Shown here piece by piece: positions 7,273 through 12,504 of a DNA stretch of 12,504 nt; position 1 is the first letter of the stretch, and each line of letters starts with the position of its first letter. The position numbers and the translations under genes were made by a program. The stretch comes from an uncultured Clostridia bacterium (lineage in GTDB: Bacteria; Bacillota; Clostridia; Christensenellales; Aristaeellaceae), in NCBI GenBank assembly GCA_934615235.1, contig CAKTTL010000083.1, forward strand, positions 1 to 12,504, given 5' to 3'. The notes beneath the pieces were generated by a model, which saw nothing but the letters and a program-made list of their open reading frames with translations, was not told where the DNA came from and made no database searches.

Positions 7273-7348
7273 AAAAGAATCGCGCCATGTTCGCGCATAG
7301 CGCGGACGAGCTAACTCGGCCGCATGGCTCTGAGTGAAAACCAGGAGG
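7273..7348. repeat. Direct repeat copy 1 (76 bp)
   Basis: This aligns to 7582-7657 at a constant offset of 309 bases with three mismatches (7286, 7335, 7343); 48 consecutive bases (7287-7334) are identical. An extra shared stretch, AGCCCCTAACGTA, lies 30 nt upstream (7231-7243 versus 7543-7555) with a 3-nt offset change. The copy ends in a GGAGGTG/CACCTCC hairpin (7344-7350 and 7360-7366). Confidence 0.9.
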
Positions 7349-7375
7349 TGCAGGAACCTCACCTCCCTGCCGGGT

Positions 7376-7536
7376 CGGGAAAATCGCGGGGGTCTTCGCG
7401 CCAGAACGGCTTGCCTTTTCGCGCAATGTCGCGTCGTCTGCGGCTCGACGTACCTCCAGTACGCCTTCGCCTTGACTCCTTGCCTTGCACGAAAAATCTG
7501 CGCCGCCTTGTCGCGCCGATCCCCGTGATTTTCCCG
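7376..7536. repeat. 161-bp module with 16-bp terminal inverted repeats
   Basis: CGGGAAAATCGCGGGG (7376-7391) and CCCCGTGATTTTCCCG (7521-7536) are inverted repeats with one mismatch. The interior has no gene and contains a small GTAC-spaced dyad around 7450. It sits between the two direct-repeat copies. The structure is like a very small non-autonomous element, but no target-site duplication is evident and no transposase is near. Confidence 0.65.
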
Positions 7537-7581
7537 GGGCAGAGCCCCTAACGTACCCCTAACCCATGCGCCACAGCACAC

Positions 7582-7657
7582 AAAAGAATCGCGCAATGTT
7601 CGCGCATAGCGCGGACGAGCTAACTCGGCCGCATGGCTCTGAGCGAAAACCGGGAGG
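7582..7657. repeat. Direct repeat copy 2 (76 bp)
   Basis: This is the second copy of the repeat at 7273-7348, with three mismatches. It is followed by a different tail, bounded further on by GGAGGTG (7698-7704) and CACCTCC (7770-7776). Confidence 0.9.
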
Positions 7658-7911
7658 CACCGGAAGGGAGCGCGGCCAGTGGCCGAAACAGCGACCTGGA
7701 GGTGCGGTGCGAAACGAGCGATGCGCCCAACAGGGCGAAGCGCGACAATTGAGCACCGCGCAGAAATCTCACCTCCCCGCCAATAGTCGCGCAAGCATCT
7801 CACACCCCCAACGCGCCCGCAAAAAAAATGCGGCACTCCGCCGTCTGTCCCCCGCCGCGCCCTGCGCGGCAAAAAAACAAAACCTCTCTCGTTCATAAAT
7901 CACGAAAGAAC

Positions 7912-7942
7912 TGAATAAAATTCCGCTCCGGCGGCCATACTG
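7912..7942 (+). promoter_or_regulatory. Forespore (sigma-G/sigma-F type) promoter of sigG
   Basis: The -35 TGAATA (7912-7917) and -10 CATACTG (7936-7942) are separated by 18 bp. The known sigma-G consensus is a GNATR-type -35 and CATNHTA-type -10 with 18-bp spacing, so only the last -10 base differs. The promoter sits 43 nt before the sigG start, which fits the known forespore-specific, autoregulated expression of sigG. Confidence 0.75.
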
Positions 7943-7985
7943 CATCTGGGCCAAGTCCCGTGATTACACCGCACGGAGGGAAGAA

Positions 7986-8759
7986 ATGCCGATCAACAAA
8001 GTTGAAATCTGTGGTGTGGATACCTCGTCCCTGCCGGTACTCACGAACGAACGCATGCGCGAACTGTTCCCGCTCGTCCATAGCGGCAACCGCGCTGCGC
8101 GCGAAGAATTTATCCGCGGCAACCTGCGCCTTGTGCTCAGCGTCATTCAGCGCTTCTCCAACCGCGGCGAAAACGCCGACGATCTGTTTCAGGTCGGCTG
8201 TATCGGCCTGATGAAGGCGCTCGATAACTTCGACGTCACGCAGAACGTCCGCTTCTCTACCTACGCCGTCCCGATGATTATCGGCGAGATCCGCCGCTAT
8301 CTGCGCGATAACAACGCTATCCGCGTCAGCCGCTCGCTCCGCGATACCGCTTATAAGGCGCTGCGCGCCCGCGAATCCCTTACCACGCGCACCGGCCGCG
8401 AACCGACCATGACCGAGCTCGCCGCTTCCATGGAAATGCCCCGCGAAGAAGTCGTCTTCGCCCTCGAAGCCATTCAGGATCCCGTCTCTCTCTTCGAACC
8501 CGTTATGGGCGAGGGCGGCGACGCCGTGTGCGTCATGGATCAGGTCAGGGACGAAAAGGAGTCCGACGCCGCATGGCTCGAGGGCATCGCCCTGCGCGAA
8601 GCCATGAACCGCCTAACCGACCGCGAACGCAAAATCCTTCGCATGCGCTTTTACGAAGGCCGCACCCAGATGGAAGTCGCTACCGAGGTCGGTATCTCTC
8701 AGGCTCAGGTCTCGCGCCTGGAAAAAAACGCGCTCGGGCATTTGAGGAAATACGTGTGA
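7986..8759 (+). CDS. sigG: RNA polymerase sporulation sigma factor SigG
   Basis: The 257-residue late forespore sigma factor, which directs genes for spore DNA protection and germination. The hallmark N terminus NKVEICGVDTSSLPVLT (4-20) is typical of SigG. Region 2 follows (NLRLVLSVIQRF at 46-57, DDLFQVGCIGLMKALDNFD at 65-83, RFSTYAVPMIIGEIRRYLRD at 89-108), then region 3 (about 112-175). The region 4 helix-turn-helix is RTQMEVATEVGISQAQVSRLEK (226-247). The length matches B. subtilis SigG (260). GGAGGG lies 7 nt before the ATG. It keeps the conserved order after spoIIGA-sigE but is separated from sigE by a repeat block, and has its own forespore-type promoter. It reads against the inferred replication direction. 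Confidence 0.97.
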   Translation: MPINKVEICGVDTSSLPVLTNERMRELFPLVHSGNRAAREEFIRGNLRLVLSVIQRFSNRGENADDLFQVGCIGLMKALDNFDVTQNVRFSTYAVPMIIGEIRRYLRDNNAIRVSRSLRDTAYKALRARESLTTRTGREPTMTELAASMEMPREEVVFALEAIQDPVSLFEPVMGEGGDAVCVMDQVRDEKESDAAWLEGIALREAMNRLTDRERKILRMRFYEGRTQMEVATEVGISQAQVSRLEKNALGHLRKYV

Positions 8760-8785
8760 GGGACGAGGAAGGAGGACGGTCAGGT

Positions 8786-8827
8786 GGAAAACCCCTTCCT
8801 TTTTAGAGAAAAAGTAAGGGGTTTTCC
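8786..8827. repeat. Large hairpin after sigG
   Basis: The 12-base arm GGAAAACCCCTT (8786-8797) pairs exactly with 8816-8827. Inside, after a one-base mismatch, CTTTTT (8799-8804) pairs with AAAAAG (8809-8814) around loop AGAG. No T-run follows, so it is not a standard terminator by itself. It resembles the other G/C-run palindromes in this window. Confidence 0.75.
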
Positions 8828-8870
8828 CCCCGACACCCCCCTTTCCTCAAGGAAAAACCGCTTATTATTA

Positions 8871-8911
8871 CGCCGTCCGCCCCTCTCAACGAGGGGCGGG
8901 CGGCGTTGTTT
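8871..8911 (+). terminator. Rho-independent terminator of sigG
   Basis: A 15-bp GC-rich stem (8871-8885 with 8891-8905, one G-U pair) has a TCAAC loop and is followed by TTGTTT. It lies in the convergent gap between sigG and recF and would stop sigG transcripts. Confidence 0.7.
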
Positions 8912-8928
8912 CTCGTCTGTTATCCCCG

Positions 8929-8948
8929 CGCCGGGCGACAGCCCGGCG
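8929..8948. repeat. GC-rich hairpin
   Basis: CGCCGGGC (8929-8936) and GCCCGGCG (8941-8948) are perfect complements around GACA. No T-run follows it. It is one of four hairpins packed into the sigG-recF gap. Confidence 0.6.
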
Positions 8949-8972
8949 AAGCGGCTTTCTTCGGAGGGGAGC

Positions 8973-9016
8973 TCGAGGGGGACCCTTCTTTCTCCTGAAA
9001 GAAGGGTCCCCCTCGA
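8973..9016. repeat. 20-bp perfect palindrome with TCCT loop
   Basis: The arms 8973-8992 and 8997-9016 pair perfectly around TCCT. The inner part, CTTTC-TCCT-GAAAG, is the reverse complement of CTTTC-AGGA-GA at the right window edge, so both appear to belong to one palindromic repeat family. No T-run follows on either strand. Confidence 0.8.
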
Positions 9017-9034
9017 CGTTCTCCTCCCCCTCCC

Positions 9035-9224
9035 TGTGGATACTGTGCATTTCGGGTCGTGGATATTTTGGAGCGGGGTTTTTGGGGCGGGGCAAGGGAA
9101 TTTTGGAAGCGGAGGCGGGGATGTGAACGGGGTTATCCACAGTTATCCACAGATTTTTCCACAAACAAGGGATATTTGTGGAAAAACGGTGGGGTTGTCT
9201 TAGTTTTGTAATATTTTATCCACA
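9035..9224. other. DnaA-box cluster downstream of recF
   Basis: Two perfect DnaA boxes (TTATCCACA) lie in tandem at 9133-9141 and 9143-9151. Another perfect copy lies at 9216-9224, inside the 3' end of recF. One-mismatch boxes are at 9155-9163 (TTTTCCACA), 9177-9185 (TGTGGAAAA, reverse) and 9035-9043 (TGTGGATAC, reverse). The 9152-9215 part is relatively AT-rich. This is probably a DnaA-binding part of the origin or a DnaA-titrating site. No gene is present from 8760 to 9199. Confidence 0.8.
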
Positions 9225-10312
9225 GAGTCTGTCAGTTTCCCTTCATGAATGGAAATAGCCTTGTCATATTTCGCGCCGCCGAGATCGTCGAGGTGGGTGC
9301 AGGTGATGAGGGTCTGCACGTCGCCGATGCGGCTGAGGAGCATGCGGCGGCGGGAGACGTCGAGTTCGCTCATCACGTCGTCGAGCAGGAGGATAGGGGC
9401 TTCGCGGGTTTCGTCGCGCATGACCTCGATCTCGGCGAGCTTCAGAGAGAGCGCTGCGGTGCGCTGCTGGCCCTGAGAAGCGAACGCGCGCGCGTCGCGG
9501 CCGTTAATGATGATTTTGTAGTCGTCGCGGTGCGGGCCGACGCTGGTAAAGCCGCGGCGGCAGTCCTCGCCGCGCGCAGCGCGCAAAAGCATAAGCAGCC
9601 CCTGCTCGTCGCCGTCGCAGCCGGCGTAGCGGAGAGTCAGCGTTTCGCGGCCGCCGGAAAGATCGCGATGAATCTCACGGGCCTTCTCGTCGAGGCGGGC
9701 CAGATACGCCTTTCGGCGGGCCAGAACGGCCGCTCCCGTCTGCGCCAGCAGCGCGTCCCACTCCTCGATGGTCGAAGCGAGCGCGCCGTCCGAACGGCCC
9801 TGCAGCTCGCGCAGGAGGCCGTTGCGCTGGTTGAGGGCGCGGGCGTAGCGCTGCAGGGCGTAAAAATAGGCCGGCTGCAGCTGGGAAATTTCCATGTCGA
9901 GGAAGCGGCGGCGGCCGTCGGGGCCGTCCTTGACGAGCCGCAGATCCTCAGGCGAAAAAAGAACGGCGTTAACCTGGCCCATCAGTTCCCCGATGCGCTT
10001 GACAGGCTCGCCGTTAATGGTGATTTTCTTTTTTTTCGTTTCGCTTGGAAACAGGGCCACGCCGATCTGGCGCGGCCCGTCGAGACGGCGCACGTCCGCC
10101 TGAACGTATGCTTCGCTCTCGCCCCAGCGGACGAGCTCGCGGTCGCGGCTGGTGCGATGAGACCGGCCGACGCAGCAAAGATGCACGGCCTCCATCAGAT
10201 TCGTTTTGCCCTGCGCGTTTTCGCCGTAAAGGACGGTAACGCCCGGCGCGGGGCGGACGTCCGCCTGCTCGTAATTGCGGAAGGAACGCAGGCGCAGTCT
10301 TTCGATGCGCAT
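9200..10312 (-). CDS. recF: DNA replication and repair protein RecF
   Basis: A 370-residue SMC-like ATPase that binds single-strand gaps with RecO and RecR and helps load RecA at stalled forks. Visible motifs are Walker A GENAQGKTN (30-38, K36), the ABC-type signature SQGQQR (279-284) and Walker B ILLLDDVMSELD (307-318); the family segment GFTSVGPHRDD is at about 254-264. The length is normal. The start at 10312 is 7 nt beyond the dnaN stop, with no strong ribosome site (only AAGACGAAG), so translation is probably coupled to dnaN. In many Bacillota a small S4-domain gene (yaaA/rlbA) lies between dnaN and recF; it is absent here. The 3' end contains a perfect DnaA box. Confidence 0.96.
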   Translation of the reverse strand: MRIERLRLRSFRNYEQADVRPAPGVTVLYGENAQGKTNLMEAVHLCCVGRSHRTSRDRELVRWGESEAYVQADVRRLDGPRQIGVALFPSETKKKKITINGEPVKRIGELMGQVNAVLFSPEDLRLVKDGPDGRRRFLDMEISQLQPAYFYALQRYARALNQRNGLLRELQGRSDGALASTIEEWDALLAQTGAAVLARRKAYLARLDEKAREIHRDLSGGRETLTLRYAGCDGDEQGLLMLLRAARGEDCRRGFTSVGPHRDDYKIIINGRDARAFASQGQQRTAALSLKLAEIEVMRDETREAPILLLDDVMSELDVSRRRMLLSRIGDVQTLITCTHLDDLGGAKYDKAISIHEGKLTDSVDKILQN

Positions 10313-10319
10313 CTTCGTC

Positions 10320-11426
10320 TTACGCCGAGAACACGCGAACCGGCAGCGCCAGGTAGAGGTAGTTGTCGCCCTCGACGGGGCAGAACAGGCAGGGGCTGAC
10401 GTTCGAATTGAAGCGGATGAGCACCTCGTCGTCCTCGATGGCGCGAAGCGTATCGGCGATATAGCGCACGTTGAAGGCGATATCGAGATCGTGCCCCTCG
10501 CTGGTGACGGGCACTTCCTCGCGCACGTCGCCGAGCTCGGCGTTGGAGGTAATCAGCATTTCGGAATCGCCGATATGCATCTTGATGAGGTTGTTTTTGT
10601 TTTCGCGCGCCATCAGCGCGGCGCGGTCGACGGCGGCGTCCAGCTCGCGGCGGGAAACGCGCACGCGCGTCTTCCAGTCCTGCGGCAGAATCTGGCGGTA
10701 GCGGATGAACTCGCCCTCGAGCAGGCGCGCCACAACGCGGGTGGGGCCCACGTCGGCCGTCAGATACGACTTGCCGAAATGCAGCTCGACCGCCTCGTCG
10801 CTGTCCTCGAGGATTTTCGCCAGCTCGCCCAGCACCTTGCCGGGCACCACGGCCGAAAGCTTTGGCAGCTCTTCCTCGCAGGCGTGCTTGCGCAGCGCCA
10901 GCTGGAAGCCGTCGAGCGCGACGAGATAGAGGTTGCTGCCCTCGGTTTCAAGCAGGCAGCCGGTGAGGATGATGCGCGTTTCGTCCGTCGCGATGGCGAA
11001 GGAGGTGCGCTGCACCATGTCGCGGAAGGTGTTCTGCTCAATTTTGATGACGGAAGGGTTTTCAACCTCCGGCAGCGCCGGGAATTCTTCCGGATCCATT
11101 CCGGCCAGCGTCATGCGCGAGCCGGCGCAGCGAATCGTCGCCACGTTCCGGTCGTCGACCGAAAGATCCATCATGCCGTCCGGCAGCTTGCGGACGATTT
11201 CGGAAAACAGCTTGCCGGGCAGCACAACGCTGCCTTCATCCTGAACCTGCGCGTCAATATGCGTTTCAATGCCCAGCGCCAGATCGGTACAGGTAAGCCG
11301 CACGCCCTCGGGACAGGTAACCAGAAGAACGCCTTCGTAAATGGGAGAAGAAGCGCGCGGAGAGAGCGCGCGGGTAACGACGCCAAGCGCCGCGGACATT
11401 TCGCTCGAGGAGCATTGGAAATGCAT
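10320..11426 (-). CDS. dnaN: DNA polymerase III beta sliding clamp
   Basis: A 368-residue clamp that forms a dimeric ring and tethers the replicative polymerase to DNA. Three repeated clamp folds are expected at about 1-120, 128-245 and 247-368. Visible family segments include SSPIYEGVLL (26-35), the FPALPEV stretch, TDETRIILTGCLLE near 170-183, and the C-terminal YLYLALPVR that closes the protein-binding cleft. The start at 11426 was chosen because a full GGAGGT ribosome site lies 4 nt upstream and the protein then begins MHFQCSSSEM, as in homologs; the open frame extending to 11561 covers DnaA boxes and is not coding. dnaA is not adjacent: the upstream neighbour is a divergent DUF1858 gene across an origin-like region. 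Confidence 0.96.
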   Translation of the reverse strand: MHFQCSSSEMSAALGVVTRALSPRASSPIYEGVLLVTCPEGVRLTCTDLALGIETHIDAQVQDEGSVVLPGKLFSEIVRKLPDGMMDLSVDDRNVATIRCAGSRMTLAGMDPEEFPALPEVENPSVIKIEQNTFRDMVQRTSFAIATDETRIILTGCLLETEGSNLYLVALDGFQLALRKHACEEELPKLSAVVPGKVLGELAKILEDSDEAVELHFGKSYLTADVGPTRVVARLLEGEFIRYRQILPQDWKTRVRVSRRELDAAVDRAALMARENKNNLIKMHIGDSEMLITSNAELGDVREEVPVTSEGHDLDIAFNVRYIADTLRAIEDDEVLIRFNSNVSPCLFCPVEGDNYLYLALPVRVFSA

Positions 11427-11447
11427 GGTGACCTCCTTATTGGGTGA

Positions 11448-11572
11448 GCAATATATATTGCAGTAGCCGTAGTAGTCCTGTGGAAAACGTGGATAACCCA
11501 GGTTTTTCCTGTTTTGGCAGCACTTTTTCCTGTGGAGAACGTGTGGAACCGCTCTGGACAAGTTGTGGATGA
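11448..11572 (-). other. Candidate replication origin: DnaA boxes, DnaA-trios and AT-rich palindrome
   Basis: On the minus strand (toward dnaN) two adjoining DnaA boxes, TTATCCACG (11488-11496) and TTTTCCACA (11479-11487), are followed by GGA. Then come triplets CTA CTA CGG CTA CTG (11475 down to 11461) and the 14-bp AT-rich palindrome GCAATATATATTGC (11448-11461). More boxes lie upstream: TTCTCCACA (11531-11539) and TCATCCACA (11564-11572). The basal unwinding system described in B. subtilis has this order: DnaA boxes, a short GC-rich gap, DnaA-trio triplets (3'-GAT-5' type), then the melted region. The site lies between divergent genes upstream of dnaN, as expected for oriC. Confidence 0.75.
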
Positions 11573-11639
11573 AAAGTGCTTATCCAAAAAAGGGAGTTCG
11601 ATAAAAAACGGGAAATTCCTTCCCGCGCACATAAGGGGT

Positions 11640-11668
11640 TTGATTTTCTTGCAAACTGGGTATATAAT
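11640..11668 (+). promoter_or_regulatory. Sigma-A promoter of the DUF1858 gene
   Basis: The -35 TTGATT (11640-11645) is followed by a 17-bp spacer and a perfect -10 TATAAT (11663-11668), 28 nt before the DUF1858 start. The GAGGGGGAAG ribosome site lies in the short leader. Firing points away from the candidate origin. Confidence 0.75.
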
Positions 11669-11696
11669 AAATCATCACGTTTGAGGGGGAAGAAAA

Positions 11697-11900
11697 ATGG
11701 TAGATAAGAAAATGACCATTCGCGACGTGCTGGCGATGGATCCCGGCACCGCGCGGATTATGATGTCCTTCGGCCTGCATTGCCTCGGCTGCCCGCACGC
11801 CACCGCCGAATCGCTCGAGGAAGCCGGCATGGTGCACGGCATCAACGTCGACGAGATGGTCGATCAGATCAATCAGTATCTCGCCGAGAACGGCAAGTAA
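11697..11900 (+). CDS. DUF1858 domain protein with CxxC motif
   Basis: A 67-residue cytoplasmic protein that matches the small DUF1858 family over its whole length. The family is recognised by MTIRDVL near the start, a GLHCLGCPHA segment with C29 and C32, and a C-terminal IDEMVDQIN-like helix. The all-helical domain is often found near or fused to redox proteins in anaerobes, and the CxxC suggests a redox or metal role, but no biochemical function can be read from sequence. The start has GAGGGGGAAG upstream. It is transcribed from a strong promoter at the edge of the candidate origin, away from dnaN, and is followed by two hairpins. It appears to be a single-gene unit. Confidence 0.88.
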   Translation: MVDKKMTIRDVLAMDPGTARIMMSFGLHCLGCPHATAESLEEAGMVHGINVDEMVDQINQYLAENGK

Positions 11901-11916
11901 GAGAAGAATTTTTCAG

Positions 11917-11931
11917 CCGGGCTTCGCCCGG
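11917..11931. repeat. Small GC hairpin after the DUF1858 gene
   Basis: CCGGGC and GCCCGG pair around TTC. It is followed by TTAAAG and an A-run rather than a T-run, so it is not a typical terminator on the plus strand. It may assist the stronger hairpin that follows. Confidence 0.5.
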
Positions 11932-11939
11932 TTAAAGAA

Positions 11940-11981
11940 AAAAAACGCGGCGCCCGCTCGTAAAAACGGACGCCGTTTTTT
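11940..11981 (+). terminator. Rho-independent terminator of the DUF1858 gene
   Basis: An imperfect stem (A-run plus CG/GGCG/CCG at 11940-11956, paired with CGG-CGCCG and a T6 run at about 11967-11981, with a small bulge and one mismatch) has an AT-rich loop and ends in TTTTTT. It lies 40-80 nt after the DUF1858 stop and before the NUDIX ribosome site, so it separates the two genes. Confidence 0.65.
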
Positions 11982-12013
11982 CATAAAACATAAGACGCAA
12001 AGGAGCATCGCGC

Positions 12014-12472
12014 ATGTCCAGAGTCGAAAGAACCGTTCTGACCAATATGTGTATGGTGACCGACGGCAGCCGCGTCCTCGTTCAGCAGCGCAGCGATCCC
12101 AAATGGCCGGGAATCGTCTTCCCCGGCGGGCACGTCGAGCCCGGCGAATCGTTCGTCGATTCAACCGTCCGCGAAGTATATGAAGAAACCGGTCTCACCG
12201 TCTCCAACCTCCGCCTGTGCGGCGTGCGCCAGTGGAGCCTCGAAAACGCCGATTATGACCGCTATATCGTCTTTTTCTTCAAAACTTCCTCCTTTACCGG
12301 TACCCTCCGCTCTTCCTCCGAGGGCGAGGTCTTCTGGCTCGAACGCGCTGATCTCCCCTCATATCCGCTCGTCGAAGGCTTCGACGCCATGCTCTCCGTT
12401 TTCGAATCCGACTCCCTGAGCGAAAACTACCAATGGTTCGAAGACGGCGAATGGAAGGAGAAGAACGTGTAG
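12014..12472 (+). CDS. NUDIX hydrolase (probable 8-oxo-dGTP diphosphatase type)
   Basis: A 152-residue soluble pyrophosphohydrolase. The Nudix box is complete and follows GX5EX7REUXEEXGU: G39, E45, then REVYEETGL (53-61), with E57 and E58 as metal ligands. The preceding strand WPGIVFPGGHVEPGES is typical of MutT-like enzymes that sanitise oxidised nucleotides, but the exact substrate cannot be fixed from sequence. AAAGGAG ends 8 nt before the ATG. No promoter is obvious between the upstream terminator and this start, so it may depend on read-through or on a weak promoter in the 30-nt AT-rich gap. The C-terminal tail (ENYQWFEDGEWKEKNV) is acidic. It is followed by the start of a palindromic repeat. 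Confidence 0.9.
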   Translation: MSRVERTVLTNMCMVTDGSRVLVQQRSDPKWPGIVFPGGHVEPGESFVDSTVREVYEETGLTVSNLRLCGVRQWSLENADYDRYIVFFFKTSSFTGTLRSSSEGEVFWLERADLPSYPLVEGFDAMLSVFESDSLSENYQWFEDGEWKEKNV

Positions 12473-12480
12473 GGGACGCT

Positions 12481-12504
12481 GGGGGAAACCCCTCTTTCAG
12501 GAGA
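12481..12504. repeat. Palindromic repeat, cut by the window edge
   Basis: The left arm (G5, A3, C4, then TCTTTC; 12481-12498) is followed by loop AGGA (12499-12502) and the first two bases of a right arm. The CTTTC-AGGA-GA core is the reverse complement of the core of the palindrome at 8973-9016. The rest lies outside the window, so complete pairing is predicted, not seen. Confidence 0.55.

Larger units (their letters stand above)
7165..7911. repeat. Gene-free intergenic block of nested direct and inverted repeats
   Basis: About 750 bases between sigE and the sigG promoter hold no convincing gene. In order: a 21-bp palindrome (7193-7213), a first copy of a direct repeat (7273-7348), a 161-bp module bounded by a 16-bp inverted repeat (7376-7391 and 7521-7536), a second copy of the direct repeat (7582-7657), and a segment bounded by GGAGGTG/CACCTCC (7698-7776). 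Long open frames occur on both strands, but they read through the repeats and give repeated Arg/Ala/Ser-rich peptides with no ribosome sites, so I treat them as spurious. The block looks like an inserted or accreted non-coding repeat array. Confidence 0.75.

Noticed and set aside
7273..7657. CRISPR-like array
   Set aside because: Only two repeats of 76 bp with a 233-bp gap, imperfect and without cas genes; not a CRISPR.
7111..7896. A 261-codon minus-strand frame between sigE and sigG
   Set aside because: It reads through both direct-repeat copies and gives the same peptide twice (SHAAELARPRYART), overlaps the sigE end, lacks a ribosome site and matches no family I know. Treated as repeat-derived.
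9245..11447. Long plus-strand frames antisense to recF and dnaN
   Set aside because: Both are shadows; the minus-strand proteins match RecF and the sliding clamp over full length.
11426..11561. Upstream extension of dnaN (45 extra codons)
   Set aside because: The extension covers DnaA boxes and the triplet run, has no ribosome site, and the internal ATG has a perfect GGAGGT.

Overview
The window looks like chromosome from a GC-rich, spore-forming member of the Bacillota (class Clostridia), probably an anaerobic gut lineage. The evidence is the spoIIGA-sigE-sigG sporulation block, a two-subunit indolepyruvate:ferredoxin oxidoreductase, a Clostridia-type DUF1858 protein, strong G-rich Shine-Dalgarno sites and high GC in the coding regions. 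No genus is claimed.

Layout, left to right. (1) Positions 1-243 hold no gene. They contain a very strong leftward promoter (TTGACA, 17 bp, TATTAT) preceded by four helically phased A-tracts and followed by a boxA-like leader. This is most simply the promoter of an rRNA operon lying off the left edge. (2) 244-5561 is a leftward gene set: iorA-iorB-alr are joined by 4-nt and 1-nt overlaps, followed after 6 nt by a small membrane protein and then by rhaA (L-rhamnose isomerase). The IorA subunit ends before the usual C-terminal ferredoxin domain. (3) 5562-5758 is a divergent promoter region; on the right it carries a perfect Spo0A box. (4) 5759-7164 is spoIIGA-sigE with a 4-nt overlap. (5) 7165-7985 has no gene and holds a nested set of direct and inverted repeats, then a clear sigma-G/sigma-F-type promoter. 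(6) 7986-8759 is sigG. (7) 8760-9199 is a convergent gap with several large hairpins and a cluster of DnaA boxes. (8) 9200-11426 is recF and dnaN on the minus strand. (9) 11427-11696 is a divergent gap with many DnaA boxes, a DnaA-trio-like run and an AT-rich palindrome, so it is a strong candidate replication origin. (10) 11697-12472 holds a DUF1858 gene and a NUDIX hydrolase gene on the plus strand. (11) The window ends inside another palindrome of the hairpin family.

How it fits together: the candidate origin sits between dnaN (leftward) and the DUF1858 gene (rightward). dnaN, recF, the ior-alr-rhaA set and the inferred rRNA operon all read away from it to the left, and the DUF1858 and NUDIX genes read away from it to the right. 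Only the sporulation sigma block runs against the inferred fork. dnaA is not next to dnaN, which is unusual. The two DnaA-box clusters flank dnaN-recF rather than dnaA. The sporulation genes carry the expected stage-specific control signals: a Spo0A box before spoIIGA-sigE, and a forespore-type promoter before sigG.
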